This document shows positions 1 through 8,858 of a stretch of DNA of 64,000 nt, piece by piece. Each line of letters starts with the position of its first letter. Within the stretch, counting starts at the first letter, position 1. This DNA comes from Bin87 sp965220095. GTDB taxonomy: Bacteria; Chloroflexota; Dehalococcoidia; Lucifugimonadales; UBA3495. The notes beneath the pieces are model-generated. The model did not search any database and was not told the DNA's origin. It saw only the letters and a program-made list of their open reading frames with translations. The stretch spans positions 2,356,001 to 2,420,000 of the forward strand of contig OZ244805.1 in the NCBI GenBank assembly GCA_965220095.1, read 5' to 3'. A program made the position numbers and the translations under genes.

Positions 1-57
1 GTGGATTTAGCGGTGGACTGGTACGATTAGTACCGGTCATTAACAGCGACGAGTTTC

Positions 58-149
58 TGTCATTGCGAGCGAAGCGCGGCAATCTCTGAGGGGTTCGGGC
101 GTTGGTTCCGGAGCGGGATTGCCACGTCGCTGCGCTCCTCGCAATGACA
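58..149. repeat. Dispersed palindromic repeat, copy 1
   Basis: Two arms, beginning TGTCATTGCGAG and ending CTCGCAATGACA, form a long imperfect inverted repeat around a roughly 40-base centre. The same arms recur at 791-1302 (three times), 52135-52227, 53580-53671 and 56862-56951, with a half copy near 17012-17047. Open reading frames across it are spurious and read as RDCHVA or LAMT-type peptides. Nothing else is seen in bases 1-212. Confidence 0.85.
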
Positions 150-212
150 GAGAGGGGGCTGCTCGCGATGCCAGAGAGGGGGCTACTCGCGATGCCAGAG
201 GCCGGCCTAGCC

Positions 213-737
213 CTACTCGCTGGCCGGTATTTGGAGGCCGAGGCCGGCGGCGATGAACCTTTTGCCGTTGCGCTGGTAGCCGGCGGTGGGGTCTTCGAGG
301 CGCTTGCGGTGTACCGCCGGCAGCTCGCGGATGCGACCGGGCACACCTACGACCAGCGACTCCGGCGGGATGGCGGCTCCGGTTACGATGGCGCCCGCGC
401 CAATCAGCACGTAGTCGCCAACGTCGCAGTCCTCCAGGCACACCGCGTTGACGCCAATCATCACGTTGTTGCCGATTTTGCCGCCATGCACCACCGCGCC
501 GTGGGTCATCAGCACGTTGTCGCCCAGCTCCAGAAAGTCGTCGGTGTGCAGGACGCAGTTGTCCTGGATGGAACAGTTCTTACCAATGATAATCTGCCCG
601 TAGTCGCCGCGAATCACCGCGCCGGGCCAGATGCTGGTGCCCTCGCCGATGATGACGTCGCCCACAATGTAGGCGGCCTCGCTGACGAACACGCTGGGAT
701 GAATTTGGGGCGACTTGCCGTCAATGCTGCGAATCAA
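213..737 (-). CDS. Gamma-class carbonic anhydrase family protein
   Basis: Left-handed beta-helix protein of hexapeptide repeats. The family holds zinc or iron between subunits of a trimer and either hydrates CO2 or has a related role. With the TTG start at 737 the protein is 174 residues, and the three expected metal ligands are visible as His64 (LHTDD), His79 and His84 (THGAVVHGG). An ATG at 779 lies upstream of a perfect TATAAT on this strand (769-774), so it cannot be on a transcript from that promoter. TTG 737 has GGGAG about seven bases upstream, so it is preferred. It is probably a cytoplasmic single-gene unit. Family is secure; enzymatic activity is inferred. Confidence 0.88.
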   Translation of the reverse strand: MIRSIDGKSPQIHPSVFVSEAAYIVGDVIIGEGTSIWPGAVIRGDYGQIIIGKNCSIQDNCVLHTDDFLELGDNVLMTHGAVVHGGKIGNNVMIGVNAVCLEDCDVGDYVLIGAGAIVTGAAIPPESLVVGVPGRIRELPAVHRKRLEDPTAGYQRNGKRFIAAGLGLQIPASE

Positions 738-768
738 AGCGTAACTCCCGGATAATGTGGATGGGGTT

Positions 769-774
769 ATTATA
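769..774 (-). promoter_or_regulatory. -10 box for the carbonic anhydrase gene
   Basis: A perfect TATAAT on the minus strand lies 31 bases upstream of the preferred TTG start at 737 and just inside the longer reading frame that begins at 779. This is the reason for choosing the shorter gene. No convincing -35 box was identified. Confidence 0.5.
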
Positions 775-790
775 CGCATGGGAAGCCCGC

Positions 791-1302
791 CCTCACCCCC
801 GGCCCCTCTCTCGGAGGGCGAGGGGAGTCCGGCCTGCTGTCATTGCGAGGAGCGGAGCGACGTGGCAATCTCGTCGCCGTAGCAATGGTGGTTTGCCAAC
901 GGGTGCTCAACCGCAACGAGATTGCCACGCTGCGCTCGCAATGACAGTCTGAAGTGAGCCCCCCACCCCCGGCCCCTCGCCCTCCGGGAGAGGGGAGTCC
1001 GGCCTGCTGTCATTGCGAGGAGCGGAGCGACGTGGCAATCTCGTCGCCGTAGCAATGGTGGTTTGCCAACGGGTGCTCAACCGCAACGAGATTGCCACGC
1101 TGCGCTCGCAATGACAGTCTGAAGTGAGCCCCCTCACCCCCGGCCCCTCTCTCGGAGGGAGAGGGGAGTCCGGCCTGCTGTCATTGCGAGGAGCGGAGCG
1201 ACGTGGCAATCTCGTCGCCGTAGCAATGGTGGTTTGCCAACGGGTGCTCAACCGCAACGAGTTTGCCACGCTGCGCTCGCAATGACAGTCCGAAGTGAGC
1301 CC
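791..1302. repeat. Three tandem copies of a ~170-bp palindromic repeat unit
   Basis: Three head-to-tail units begin near 791, 961 and 1132 with a period of 170-171 bases. Each carries the CATTGCGAGGAG...CTCGCAATGACA inverted repeat plus a linker resembling CCCCGGCCCCTCTC. The copies differ at only a few positions. Small frames here are not genes. Confidence 0.9.
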
Positions 1303-1338
1303 CCCTCACCCCCGGCCCCTCTCCCGGCCACACCAATC

Positions 1339-1361
1339 CCCTCTCCCATCAAGGGAGAGGG
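1339..1361. repeat. CCCTCTCCC/GGGAGAGGG hairpin repeat
   Basis: A perfect 9-bp inverted repeat with a five-base loop. The same stem reappears at 10135-10159, where a T-tract follows and makes it a terminator. Here no T-tract follows, so it is recorded as a dispersed hairpin. From 1362 to 1658 no gene is seen; the stretch is the upstream region of the first surface gene. Confidence 0.6.
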
Positions 1362-1658
1362 AAGCCCGCCCCCTGGGCGAGGGGTGGGGGTGAGGGCTAC
1401 GACCCGCCGCCTGTTTTTATAAAACGGACAAAATCGGTCGGGCTATCGTAATACTCCCGTAATATTTGGTGGGCTAGAATTGCGCGGTATGAGTACAAAT
1501 CTACATATCCGTAGCGTTCCGCCGGCAGCCCGCCGGCGCTTTGCCGACGGGCCACACACAGGAGGTGCCACCCCGAATACCAGCCTAATGCGACGGCTAG
1601 GGCGGGTCTGAGTTGCCACGCCCGACGCTGCCGTCCCAAAGAACCGAGAGCAAACGAC

Positions 1659-1675
1659 AATCTCACGAGGAGAAT
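1659..1675 (+). promoter_or_regulatory. Ribosome-site hairpin, leader 1
   Basis: AATCTC (1659-1664) can pair with GAGAAT (1670-1675) across loop ACGAG, with one mismatch in six pairs, burying most of the Shine-Dalgarno GAGGAG. The ATG follows at 1684. The same arrangement, with perfect stems, stands before the next two surface genes. Confidence 0.55.
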
Positions 1676-1683
1676 GTTGTCAA

Positions 1684-4353
1684 ATGAAAAGCAAGAATAA
1701 AAGACGAATTGGCGCGGTGCCAATTTCCCTGGTGGCAGCGCTCGCGCTGGCTGCCTTCCTTTCCGCCGGCCTGTTGCTGGCCCCTAACGGCACGCCAACG
1801 GCCGAGGCTCAAGACGCAGACTGCGAAGTCATGGTCGATGCGGCCGGCACCAGCGTAATTGTACCCACTGCTCCAGGCTGTGAGGCCCAAGGCGATACGG
1901 CGACGGTTGTGTTCGAGGGAGCGGATGACGCCGAAATGGATAGGACGCTGAGCCTTTTGATCGCGGATACAGCCGGCCCTATCACGGCCTATCCGAATGG
2001 CACGGTATGGAATACTGCCCTGGACCCAGACGGGCTTGCAGATGGCACTGGTGGTAATGCAACCCGTGCAACCTCAATGCGGTACCGGTTTCAATCGGTC
2101 ACAATCCCGAAGGCCAAGGCCAATCCCACCACAGGCGACGTTGAAGGGCAAAAAGTGTCTGTAATGGTGAAAGGGAACGTTCATGTCTGGGGTGGAAGCG
2201 TTAGCGTCACAAGCGACATTGATACCATCCCAGACGACGATGCTCTCGATGGTGCGAGGGAAGTTGCAGCCGATTCCGATGAGGTGATGATCACCTTCCT
2301 GGGCAACCCGGCGATAGGCAAGGACAGCGCCAACGACCGCAACAAGATCGTTGACGACTTTACGCAGTGTACGCTGGGCACAGACACCACCGACACCGCA
2401 AGCACCGACCCTGACGGCAATGCGGCCAGCTGCACAGCGCTAGGCGACGACACGCTGGACGCAGGCGACGTGGCGGAGAGCCGGTCCAAGCTGGAGGCGG
2501 ACGGCGGTGTTGCAACCTATGCCAACGCCGACGTCTCTGTGCTGGACGGCAAAGAAGCTGACATCACCCTTACCGGGACGGATGCAACGACGGGCGGCGC
2601 CGTTGTCATTCGGGCAACCATCAAAGATGCGAAAGGCCAGGAGCTGGAGGACGTCGAGGTCACATTTGCGGCGACCAGCGTCCCGGCACTCATTGAAAAT
2701 AGAACCCGCTCATATGACAGCATTGAAAACGGCGTGGCCGATCACACGATAACCGGCCTGCCAACGGACAAACCCTACCGGGTTTCCGTGGTGGTCACTG
2801 CGGGCGAAGACAACCCGCTGGCAGTGGGAACCATCGTCATTGCGCGCGCCGGCGACTTGCACATGGTCAGCGCAGAAGCCTGCGCGATGGTAATGACGGG
2901 CGAGACCGACACCAAGATGGACGGGTGCATGACGGGCTACAACCCGAAGATGATCTACGGGCCGGAGGATATGTTCTCCATCTACGCCACGGCCACCGAC
3001 AGCGGGGGCACCAAGGTCATGCCGAACCCCTTCACGGTGAAGCCGGCCACCGCCGCCACCTGGTGGGACCCCATGGACTGCATGGATAAGAACGACGCGG
3101 TGGATCCCATGGACGGCGAGCCGGCCGTGGGTCTGGACGACATGACGTCGCCCTACTGCGCGATGTACGCCGGCCTGTCGGCAGAGGCGATGCCCGTGGT
3201 GATGCGGGCGTTTGGCAAAGCTTACGGCGACGCGACGGATGCTTTCAACATCACTGCCGACGGCACAAGCGTGCCCGCCAATGGCATGGTAATGCTCACC
3301 GTCGAGGACGATGCCCCGGGCGCTAAGTACCTGTTGGACGTGATCGCCACTACCCGCATGGGCACCAAGGTGATCATGAAGAGCGACCAGGTGCAGGTCA
3401 TCGTGTCCGGCAAGTTGGACAAGTACGAGGTCGATGGCCCCGACTACATCGCACTGAATGGCTTTGCCACGTACACCGTCAAGGCGATGGACGAAAACGG
3501 CAACCCGCCCGTTTTCGCAATGGACAAAAACAATGTAAAAATCCTGGTTCAGCCGATTACCGTTTTGGTCACTAACCTGGACAATGGCGACCTCACGTTG
3601 GCCACAAATACCGGCATGGGCGAGTTCATCGTCTATGCGCCGCTTGCCGCCGACGACGGCGATCCAGGCCGCATCATCATCGGTTCCGGCGACATGCAAA
3701 AGATCAAGAACATCACCTTCGGCACAGCTCCGCCCGAGATGATGGCCCCCGGTATGCCGATGAGCGTGATGGCCGCGGCCACCAGCGACACCGAGATCAA
3801 GGTGACCTGGGCGGCCCCTGAAAGCGACGGCAACAGCGCCATCACCGGCTACATGGTGCAGAGCGCATCCATGATGGCCGACGGCATGATGAGCGAATGG
3901 ATGGACGTGGACCCAGCCCATATGGGCATGGACATGATGTACATGCCCATGGGCCTGATGCCCGAGACCACGTACTACTACCGCGTCGCCGCCATGAACG
4001 CCGAAGGCATGGGCGACTACTCCGACGGCATGGCCATGGCCACGACGGAGATGACGCCGGCGGAGACGGAACTGACCGCGCCGACGGGTGTTGACGCGTC
4101 AGCCCTGCTCGACACCATCACCGTGAGTTGGACCCCGGGTTCGGCACAAAATGCCAGTCAAATCAAAGTCGTGCTGTTCAACGAGGCCGTCACGGCTGTG
4201 GTGATGATCCATGCGATCAACCCCATCGCCGGCGATAGTGGCGCTCACACGTTCGAAACCGTGCCGGCGGGCACTTATAAGGTTGCTGTGGCGTCTTACC
4301 GCGCTGGTGAGGCCCATATGCTCAGCCCCTTCACAACAGTAACGGTACAGTAA
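1684..4353 (+). CDS. Large secreted surface protein with Met-rich fibronectin type III domain
   Basis: 889 residues. The N-terminus is basic (KSKNKRR) followed by a hydrophobic stretch and an AEA-type cleavage site near residue 42, so export through Sec is expected. The middle has no recognised catalytic motif; a segment near 295-390 looks Ig-like. Residues about 686-790 form an Fn3-type domain with the usual KVTWAAP and YYYRVAAMN strands, and about one residue in five there is Met. A final ~90-residue domain (SWTPG...TVQ end) is shared with the next gene. It is first of three tandem surface genes with a common leader. Likely role is cell-surface structure or adhesion; no substrate can be named. 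Confidence 0.85.
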   Translation: MKSKNKRRIGAVPISLVAALALAAFLSAGLLLAPNGTPTAEAQDADCEVMVDAAGTSVIVPTAPGCEAQGDTATVVFEGADDAEMDRTLSLLIADTAGPITAYPNGTVWNTALDPDGLADGTGGNATRATSMRYRFQSVTIPKAKANPTTGDVEGQKVSVMVKGNVHVWGGSVSVTSDIDTIPDDDALDGAREVAADSDEVMITFLGNPAIGKDSANDRNKIVDDFTQCTLGTDTTDTASTDPDGNAASCTALGDDTLDAGDVAESRSKLEADGGVATYANADVSVLDGKEADITLTGTDATTGGAVVIRATIKDAKGQELEDVEVTFAATSVPALIENRTRSYDSIENGVADHTITGLPTDKPYRVSVVVTAGEDNPLAVGTIVIARAGDLHMVSAEACAMVMTGETDTKMDGCMTGYNPKMIYGPEDMFSIYATATDSGGTKVMPNPFTVKPATAATWWDPMDCMDKNDAVDPMDGEPAVGLDDMTSPYCAMYAGLSAEAMPVVMRAFGKAYGDATDAFNITADGTSVPANGMVMLTVEDDAPGAKYLLDVIATTRMGTKVIMKSDQVQVIVSGKLDKYEVDGPDYIALNGFATYTVKAMDENGNPPVFAMDKNNVKILVQPITVLVTNLDNGDLTLATNTGMGEFIVYAPLAADDGDPGRIIIGSGDMQKIKNITFGTAPPEMMAPGMPMSVMAAATSDTEIKVTWAAPESDGNSAITGYMVQSASMMADGMMSEWMDVDPAHMGMDMMYMPMGLMPETTYYYRVAAMNAEGMGDYSDGMAMATTEMTPAETELTAPTGVDASALLDTITVSWTPGSAQNASQIKVVLFNEAVTAVVMIHAINPIAGDSGAHTFETVPAGTYKVAVASYRAGEAHMLSPFTTVTVQ

Positions 4354-4431
4354 CCGTGCAGTGGTCGGGGAGGCGTCAGGCCGAACCGACGTTTGCCCTG
4401 ACCACACCGGGAACTGCCGAAGTTCAACGAC

Positions 4432-4448
4432 AATCTCATAAGGAGATT
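4432..4448 (+). promoter_or_regulatory. Ribosome-site hairpin, leader 2
   Basis: AATCTC (4432-4437) and GAGATT (4443-4448) form a perfect 6-bp stem with loop ATAAG. The Shine-Dalgarno AGGAG (4441-4445) lies in the loop and 3' arm. The ATG is at 4456, ten bases beyond AGGAG. Confidence 0.6.
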
Positions 4449-4455
4449 CTCACAA

Positions 4456-6105
4456 ATGACTAACAAAACGAGAAAGCACATCTGGCCGGGGACGCTGGTG
4501 ATGGCAATCGCTGTCGTCGGCATTATGGCCGCGTTTCTTGTGCTGGCAAACAACCCCGGCGTCATTTTGGCGCAAGGTGATCCGTGCGCCGGGATGACTG
4601 AAGCAGAGCGCGGCGCCTTCCTCCTGGGTGGAGGAACGTGCGGCGTTCCGGACACCGGCAACGGCGACACGATGGTAGGTGCGAATGCGCCGTCCGCGCC
4701 GATGAAAGTGCGGTCCGAAGTGCTGGACAACATGATTCTGGTGCGCTGGAACAAGCCGGAGAACATCGGGCCTGAGGGCGCGGAAATCAGCCACTACGTG
4801 ATAACGCGCATGGCCTACACCATGGACGCCAACAGCCCGATCAACGAGAGTGGCGGCAAGACCATGATGGTTGGCAGCACGGTGCGGGAGTACCGTGACC
4901 AGGGTCTGGGCTACAACACCACCTACAGCCACACGGTGAAAGCCGTCAATATGTACACCATCAATGACGTGATGGGCAGCAGCACGGGGCCGGACTCGGC
5001 CCCGGTGACGACCACCACCGCCACCTCGGGCGGGCTGTTGCTTCCTGAGTTGGCGCCGCCGGGCGCGCCGATGGCGATGAACGCCCGTGGCTCCTGCGAC
5101 GACCAGATTTCGGTCACCTGGGAAGCGCCGGCGGACGCTGGCAAGGTCGCCCCGGACACCGTGGGGTGCCCGGTGTGCGCCAACCAGACCCCCGCCCACA
5201 CCGGCGGCACCGGCGCCGGCATCCAGGTCAAACCCGGCACGGCGATGGTCGTCAGCTACATGGTTGAGCGGAGCGTTGACGGCGCCGCTTGGCGGGTGCT
5301 GACCACCACCAACACGAGCCTCCGGTACGTTGACACGGCCAACCTGGGGTATGGCAAGACCTACGCTTACCGGGTAACGGCAATGAACAACGCCGGTCTG
5401 TACGGCGACTCAGCGATGGCCGAGGAGACGCTGAATGAGCCGTCGTTACCGCTGCGCCCGACTTCCCTGGTGGCGGTGGTGAAGACTACCGACGTAGCTA
5501 ACAGCGTGGAGTTGCAGTGGGACCCGCCGGAAGACCCGGCCGGCCTCTGGCGGACCTCGTCCGACATTGGCGGAGATAACCTGAGCGAGTCGCTGGTGTA
5601 CCGCGTGCAGCGGCAGGTGGGAAACGGCGACTGGATGACCATCAAGGACCAGGCGCACCGCTACTCTGCGGACGGTCTGGGAACCGTGCGGACTCAAGAG
5701 TACACTGACGTGGGAGCGCCGATAGGCATAGTCCGGTATCGGGTGGCAGCGCTGGTTGACGACTGCAATATCTCCCTCTGGAATCAGGCCGACGAGCTGG
5801 AGGTTATGGAGCTGCCCTTGGGCAATGCCAGCGGTTTGTCGACCGTGTCCTCCGCCGCCGGCACGGTTGAGTTGACTTGGACGCCGGGCGTCAGTTCCAG
5901 CGTGCATTGGGTTGCCGGCATTGGCGTGAACGCCGATGGCAGCTACGACTACAACCGCACGGTCTGGACTCAGTCCGCAGCGCAGAATTCCCACACTGTG
6001 GCGGGCCTGGCCAGTGGGAACTACCTCTTCGCCGTAATTGCCGGGGAAAACGTCAACGGCCCTTGGAGCAACTGGACGATGCCAGGCATGGTAACCGTCC
6101 AGTAG
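4456..6105 (+). CDS. Secreted multi-Fn3 surface protein
   Basis: 549 residues with a start motif NKTRKHIWP followed by a hydrophobic signal segment and an Ala-Gln cleavage region near 38-40. Three Fn3-like domains follow at about 75-190, 195-325 and 330-450, each with the ILVRW or SVTWEAP first-strand pattern and a late TYxYRVTAMN or YRVAAL strand. Residues 455-549 form the same C-terminal module as the previous gene, ending VTVQ. The nearly identical first nine residues of the next protein suggest duplication of the export signal and leader. Likely extracellular structural or binding protein; no enzyme motif seen. Confidence 0.87.
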   Translation: MTNKTRKHIWPGTLVMAIAVVGIMAAFLVLANNPGVILAQGDPCAGMTEAERGAFLLGGGTCGVPDTGNGDTMVGANAPSAPMKVRSEVLDNMILVRWNKPENIGPEGAEISHYVITRMAYTMDANSPINESGGKTMMVGSTVREYRDQGLGYNTTYSHTVKAVNMYTINDVMGSSTGPDSAPVTTTTATSGGLLLPELAPPGAPMAMNARGSCDDQISVTWEAPADAGKVAPDTVGCPVCANQTPAHTGGTGAGIQVKPGTAMVVSYMVERSVDGAAWRVLTTTNTSLRYVDTANLGYGKTYAYRVTAMNNAGLYGDSAMAEETLNEPSLPLRPTSLVAVVKTTDVANSVELQWDPPEDPAGLWRTSSDIGGDNLSESLVYRVQRQVGNGDWMTIKDQAHRYSADGLGTVRTQEYTDVGAPIGIVRYRVAALVDDCNISLWNQADELEVMELPLGNASGLSTVSSAAGTVELTWTPGVSSSVHWVAGIGVNADGSYDYNRTVWTQSAAQNSHTVAGLASGNYLFAVIAGENVNGPWSNWTMPGMVTVQ

Positions 6106-6193
6106 CCCACGCTAACGGCAAGGAACCAAATAATGCCCGGACGCGCCCGTGGCGAGAAACTCAAAGCGGTGCGTCCGGGTAACCGGAAAAGAC

Positions 6194-6210
6194 AATCTCA
6201 GAAGGAGATT
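6194..6210 (+). promoter_or_regulatory. Ribosome-site hairpin, leader 3
   Basis: AATCTC (6194-6199) and GAGATT (6205-6210) form a perfect 6-bp stem with loop AGAAG. The Shine-Dalgarno AGGAG lies across loop and stem. The ATG chosen for the gene is at 6218. Confidence 0.6.
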
Positions 6211-6217
6211 CAGTCAA

Positions 6218-8752
6218 ATGAGTAACAAAACCAGAAAGCACATCTGGCCGGTGTCGCTGATAACAGCGCTAGGCATCGTTGCGGTGTTCGCGTTGATGGC
6301 GGCTACGGTGTGGATGCCAGGCCCTACCCAAGCGCAGAGTGGACCAACCAATCCATTCGCTACGCCGGCGCCCGGCACCACGCCTACCGGACCTACCGAT
6401 CCATTCGCAACGCCGGTGCCAGGCGCCACATCGGTGCCCACCACCCCTGCTGATACCATCACGATCTCTTCGGACAGCAGCACCAGCAGCGGGTCTCCGG
6501 AGATTAAGGTGGTGATCAACAACCTGAGTAGGGATTTGCCAGTAGGCAGCCAAATTGTGCTGTACCTGGAGGACGACTACCAGGAGCCAAGCTCCATACC
6601 GTCCAACACGGTGTACTTTGTGGCTACGGGTGGGAACGCAGCGCAGCAAGTCAAGACTGGTAGCGGCGCTCGTGTGTACGCCACCGACCAGATTAAAATC
6701 GACACGGATGACTACTTTGATGCCACCAAGAATGACATCAGAATCGCCATCCCCATTCCGGATATGTGTACCACCGACACCGTTGACTGCCAGGGCCCCA
6801 ACGGGCCTATGCAGGGCCAGCGTCTGACGATGGTCGTTCAGGACAACTCCGGGATCAAGAACCCCAGCGAAGCCGGCAAGCACTCGGCGGACGTCCGCAT
6901 CGTTGGCACTACGGACTCGCTGCCTGACATCGGTCCCGCCGGTTCCGGCTCTCCGGACGATAATCACAAGGGGATAACCGAGCTGGAGACCAAGGCTAAA
7001 ATCAGCCTGTCGGACAGCAACAACAAGCGCGGCTACACCCAGACGGTAACCGGCACCGGCTTCAACAACGACTCCACGGCCACCGCCTACGTGCTGGCGA
7101 CCAGCGGCGACGCGCCGAGTTGCGAGGCCGTCGTTTCCGGTGGCACGAAGGCCGGCGATGGCATCGTCGGGAGCGACGATACAGTTGCGGTAGTCTTCGA
7201 CGTTACCGTGCCAGTCTTCAAGCCCGGCAATGTCAACTACGTCTGTATGGAAGACGGCGAAGGCCGCCGTTCCGTCGGTGATGTAGAAAGGTTCGAGCTG
7301 GAAGATTCCATTCGCGTGGTCCCCGCCACGGTTAGCGCTGGCGACACGGTTACCGTGTTCGCCCAGGACTTCCCCGGAACCCCGGGCCTCACCGAGGTGA
7401 AGCTGGCTGGCAAAGTCGTTTGGAAATCCGACCCCGCCGCCGACGACCCTAACCAGGTGAATGTCAGGTCCGCGGGCATCGCCGGCGATGGTTCGGCCAC
7501 GATTACCTTTGACATGCCCGGCAGCATCAACAACGTGCCTTTGCAGGGTGTCATCAGGATTGACGCCAAGTGGGGCAGCGTCAACGCCAACGCCAATATC
7601 ACGGTTGCGCCGGCCACGTTGACCCTGAGCAAAGCCAGTGCGCTGCCGAACCAGACCATCACCATTCAGGGTGTGGGCTTTGGCGACGCTCCCGAAAACG
7701 ACATTGATCTGACCAAGATTACGATTGATGACGTGCCGATGGCTGTGGACGACGACTCCCGGGACGGCAGTGAAGTAACCGTTTCCAGCGCGGGTCAGTT
7801 TGTGGCTACGGTCTTCCTGTGGAACGAATCCGGAACTTCCAACCCGGCGCTGATCGCCGGCACCCACACCGTTAAGGTGGAGAACAAGGCCGGTTTCGTG
7901 GGCACGGCAATTCTTGAGGTTCCCGAGCCGGCGATCAATATTACGCCTGACGTAGCCGGCCCCCGGACCTTCGTCCAGCTTGCCGGCGAAAACTGGCCGG
8001 TGGACAACCCGGATAGCAACACCTCGCTGGACACGGTGTCCATCACCGTTACCGAGGGCAGCCGGGAGCGCAAGTACAGCGCGATTCCTGACAGCTCCGG
8101 TCGCTGGAATGTGGAACACCGCGTCGGTTCGGCCGTGGCCATCCCCTCTACCAACCAGGTAAAGGTGGAATACGGCTCGGACATCGCCAAGGTAACCTCG
8201 TTCCGCGTGCCCGAAGCGGTCATCACGGTTGAGCCGGCCGAGGCCAAGCCTGGCGACACCATTACGCTGATTGCAGAAGGTATGCCAGTGTACGCTTCGG
8301 TTGACCAAATCAAGATTGGCGGTCGCGTCATTTCCTCCGGTTTGGACTTCAACACCGACCGCGTCGGTGCGGTTACCGCCGATGGCATCACAGTCCCCGG
8401 TCTGGACCCCGGCACCTATAGCGTCGAGATGGATATCAACGACGTCGTAGCCATTGGTTCCGTCGATGTTCTGCCGGAAGGGCCGGCTGGCATTGCCAGC
8501 GCCCTGCCTGGAGCCGTCACGAATCTGGGCGACAAGCTGGTGCGCGTGTTCCACTTCAACGGCGTGGACAAGACCTGGAGTTTCTTTGACTCCAGGGCCG
8601 ACTTCGCCGACCTGAACACCCTGACCGAGATGGTGGACGGCGAGCCGTACTGGATTCTCGTTTCCGAGGGTGTGGACGACGTTGTGCTGAACACCAAGAC
8701 TCGCGCCTTCACCTGCGTGGGCGGTGACTGCTGGAACCAGCTGGTCTGGTAA
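6218..8752 (+). CDS. Secreted surface protein with repeated Ig-like (TIG-type) domains
   Basis: 844 residues from the ATG at 6218. An in-frame start 69 bases upstream is rejected because the conserved leader hairpin and the NKTRKHIWP motif place the true start here. After the signal segment comes a Pro/Thr linker with two NPFATPxPG/DPFATPxPG-type repeats. Four or more beta-sandwich modules follow, each opening with patterns such as PATVSAGDTVTVFAQDFP, and the last ends near residue 750. The C-terminal ~80 residues (VFHFNGVDKTWSFFDSR, then EPYWILVSEG) look like a surface-anchoring module I associate with Chloroflexota secreted proteins. Likely a long adhesin or coat protein. Confidence 0.85.
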   Translation: MSNKTRKHIWPVSLITALGIVAVFALMAATVWMPGPTQAQSGPTNPFATPAPGTTPTGPTDPFATPVPGATSVPTTPADTITISSDSSTSSGSPEIKVVINNLSRDLPVGSQIVLYLEDDYQEPSSIPSNTVYFVATGGNAAQQVKTGSGARVYATDQIKIDTDDYFDATKNDIRIAIPIPDMCTTDTVDCQGPNGPMQGQRLTMVVQDNSGIKNPSEAGKHSADVRIVGTTDSLPDIGPAGSGSPDDNHKGITELETKAKISLSDSNNKRGYTQTVTGTGFNNDSTATAYVLATSGDAPSCEAVVSGGTKAGDGIVGSDDTVAVVFDVTVPVFKPGNVNYVCMEDGEGRRSVGDVERFELEDSIRVVPATVSAGDTVTVFAQDFPGTPGLTEVKLAGKVVWKSDPAADDPNQVNVRSAGIAGDGSATITFDMPGSINNVPLQGVIRIDAKWGSVNANANITVAPATLTLSKASALPNQTITIQGVGFGDAPENDIDLTKITIDDVPMAVDDDSRDGSEVTVSSAGQFVATVFLWNESGTSNPALIAGTHTVKVENKAGFVGTAILEVPEPAINITPDVAGPRTFVQLAGENWPVDNPDSNTSLDTVSITVTEGSRERKYSAIPDSSGRWNVEHRVGSAVAIPSTNQVKVEYGSDIAKVTSFRVPEAVITVEPAEAKPGDTITLIAEGMPVYASVDQIKIGGRVISSGLDFNTDRVGAVTADGITVPGLDPGTYSVEMDINDVVAIGSVDVLPEGPAGIASALPGAVTNLGDKLVRVFHFNGVDKTWSFFDSRADFADLNTLTEMVDGEPYWILVSEGVDDVVLNTKTRAFTCVGGDCWNQLVW

Positions 8753-8800
8753 ATCCACCGCGCCTCAACTGACGTAAAGTCATTAGAGCACGTGAAAGTA

Positions 8801-8830
8801 CCCACCCCAAAGCGCGAGCGGCGGGGTGGG
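8801..8830 (+). promoter_or_regulatory. Intergenic hairpin between surface genes
   Basis: CCCACCCC (8801-8808) and GGGGTGGG (8823-8830) form a perfect 8-bp stem. It sits between the third surface gene and the collagen-like gene. No T-tract follows, so it could be an attenuator, a processing site or a weak terminator. Confidence 0.4.
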
Positions 8831-8858
8831 AAAACCCCCACAAGCAGGAGCGAATGAG

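Noticed and set aside
102..755. 217-residue plus-strand frame opposite the carbonic anhydrase gene
   Set aside because: It begins in a palindromic repeat and runs antisense to a clear hexapeptide-repeat protein; composition is His/Ala/Val-rich shadow type.
907..1269. Frames reading RDCHVA/LAMT-type peptides across repeats (also 840-1055 and 56811-57204)
   Set aside because: Spurious translations of the dispersed CATTGCGAG repeat that recur in many places.
791..1302. CRISPR array
   Set aside because: Units are ~170 bp, nearly identical throughout with no short repeat/unique spacer pattern, and no cas gene is nearby.
2710..3921. 403-residue minus-strand frame in the first surface gene
   Set aside because: Antisense shadow of a high-GC coding region, rich in His and Gly, with no motif.
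6269..8758. 829-residue minus-strand frame opposite the third surface gene
   Set aside because: Exact antisense of an Ig-like secreted protein; no start signal or family resemblance.
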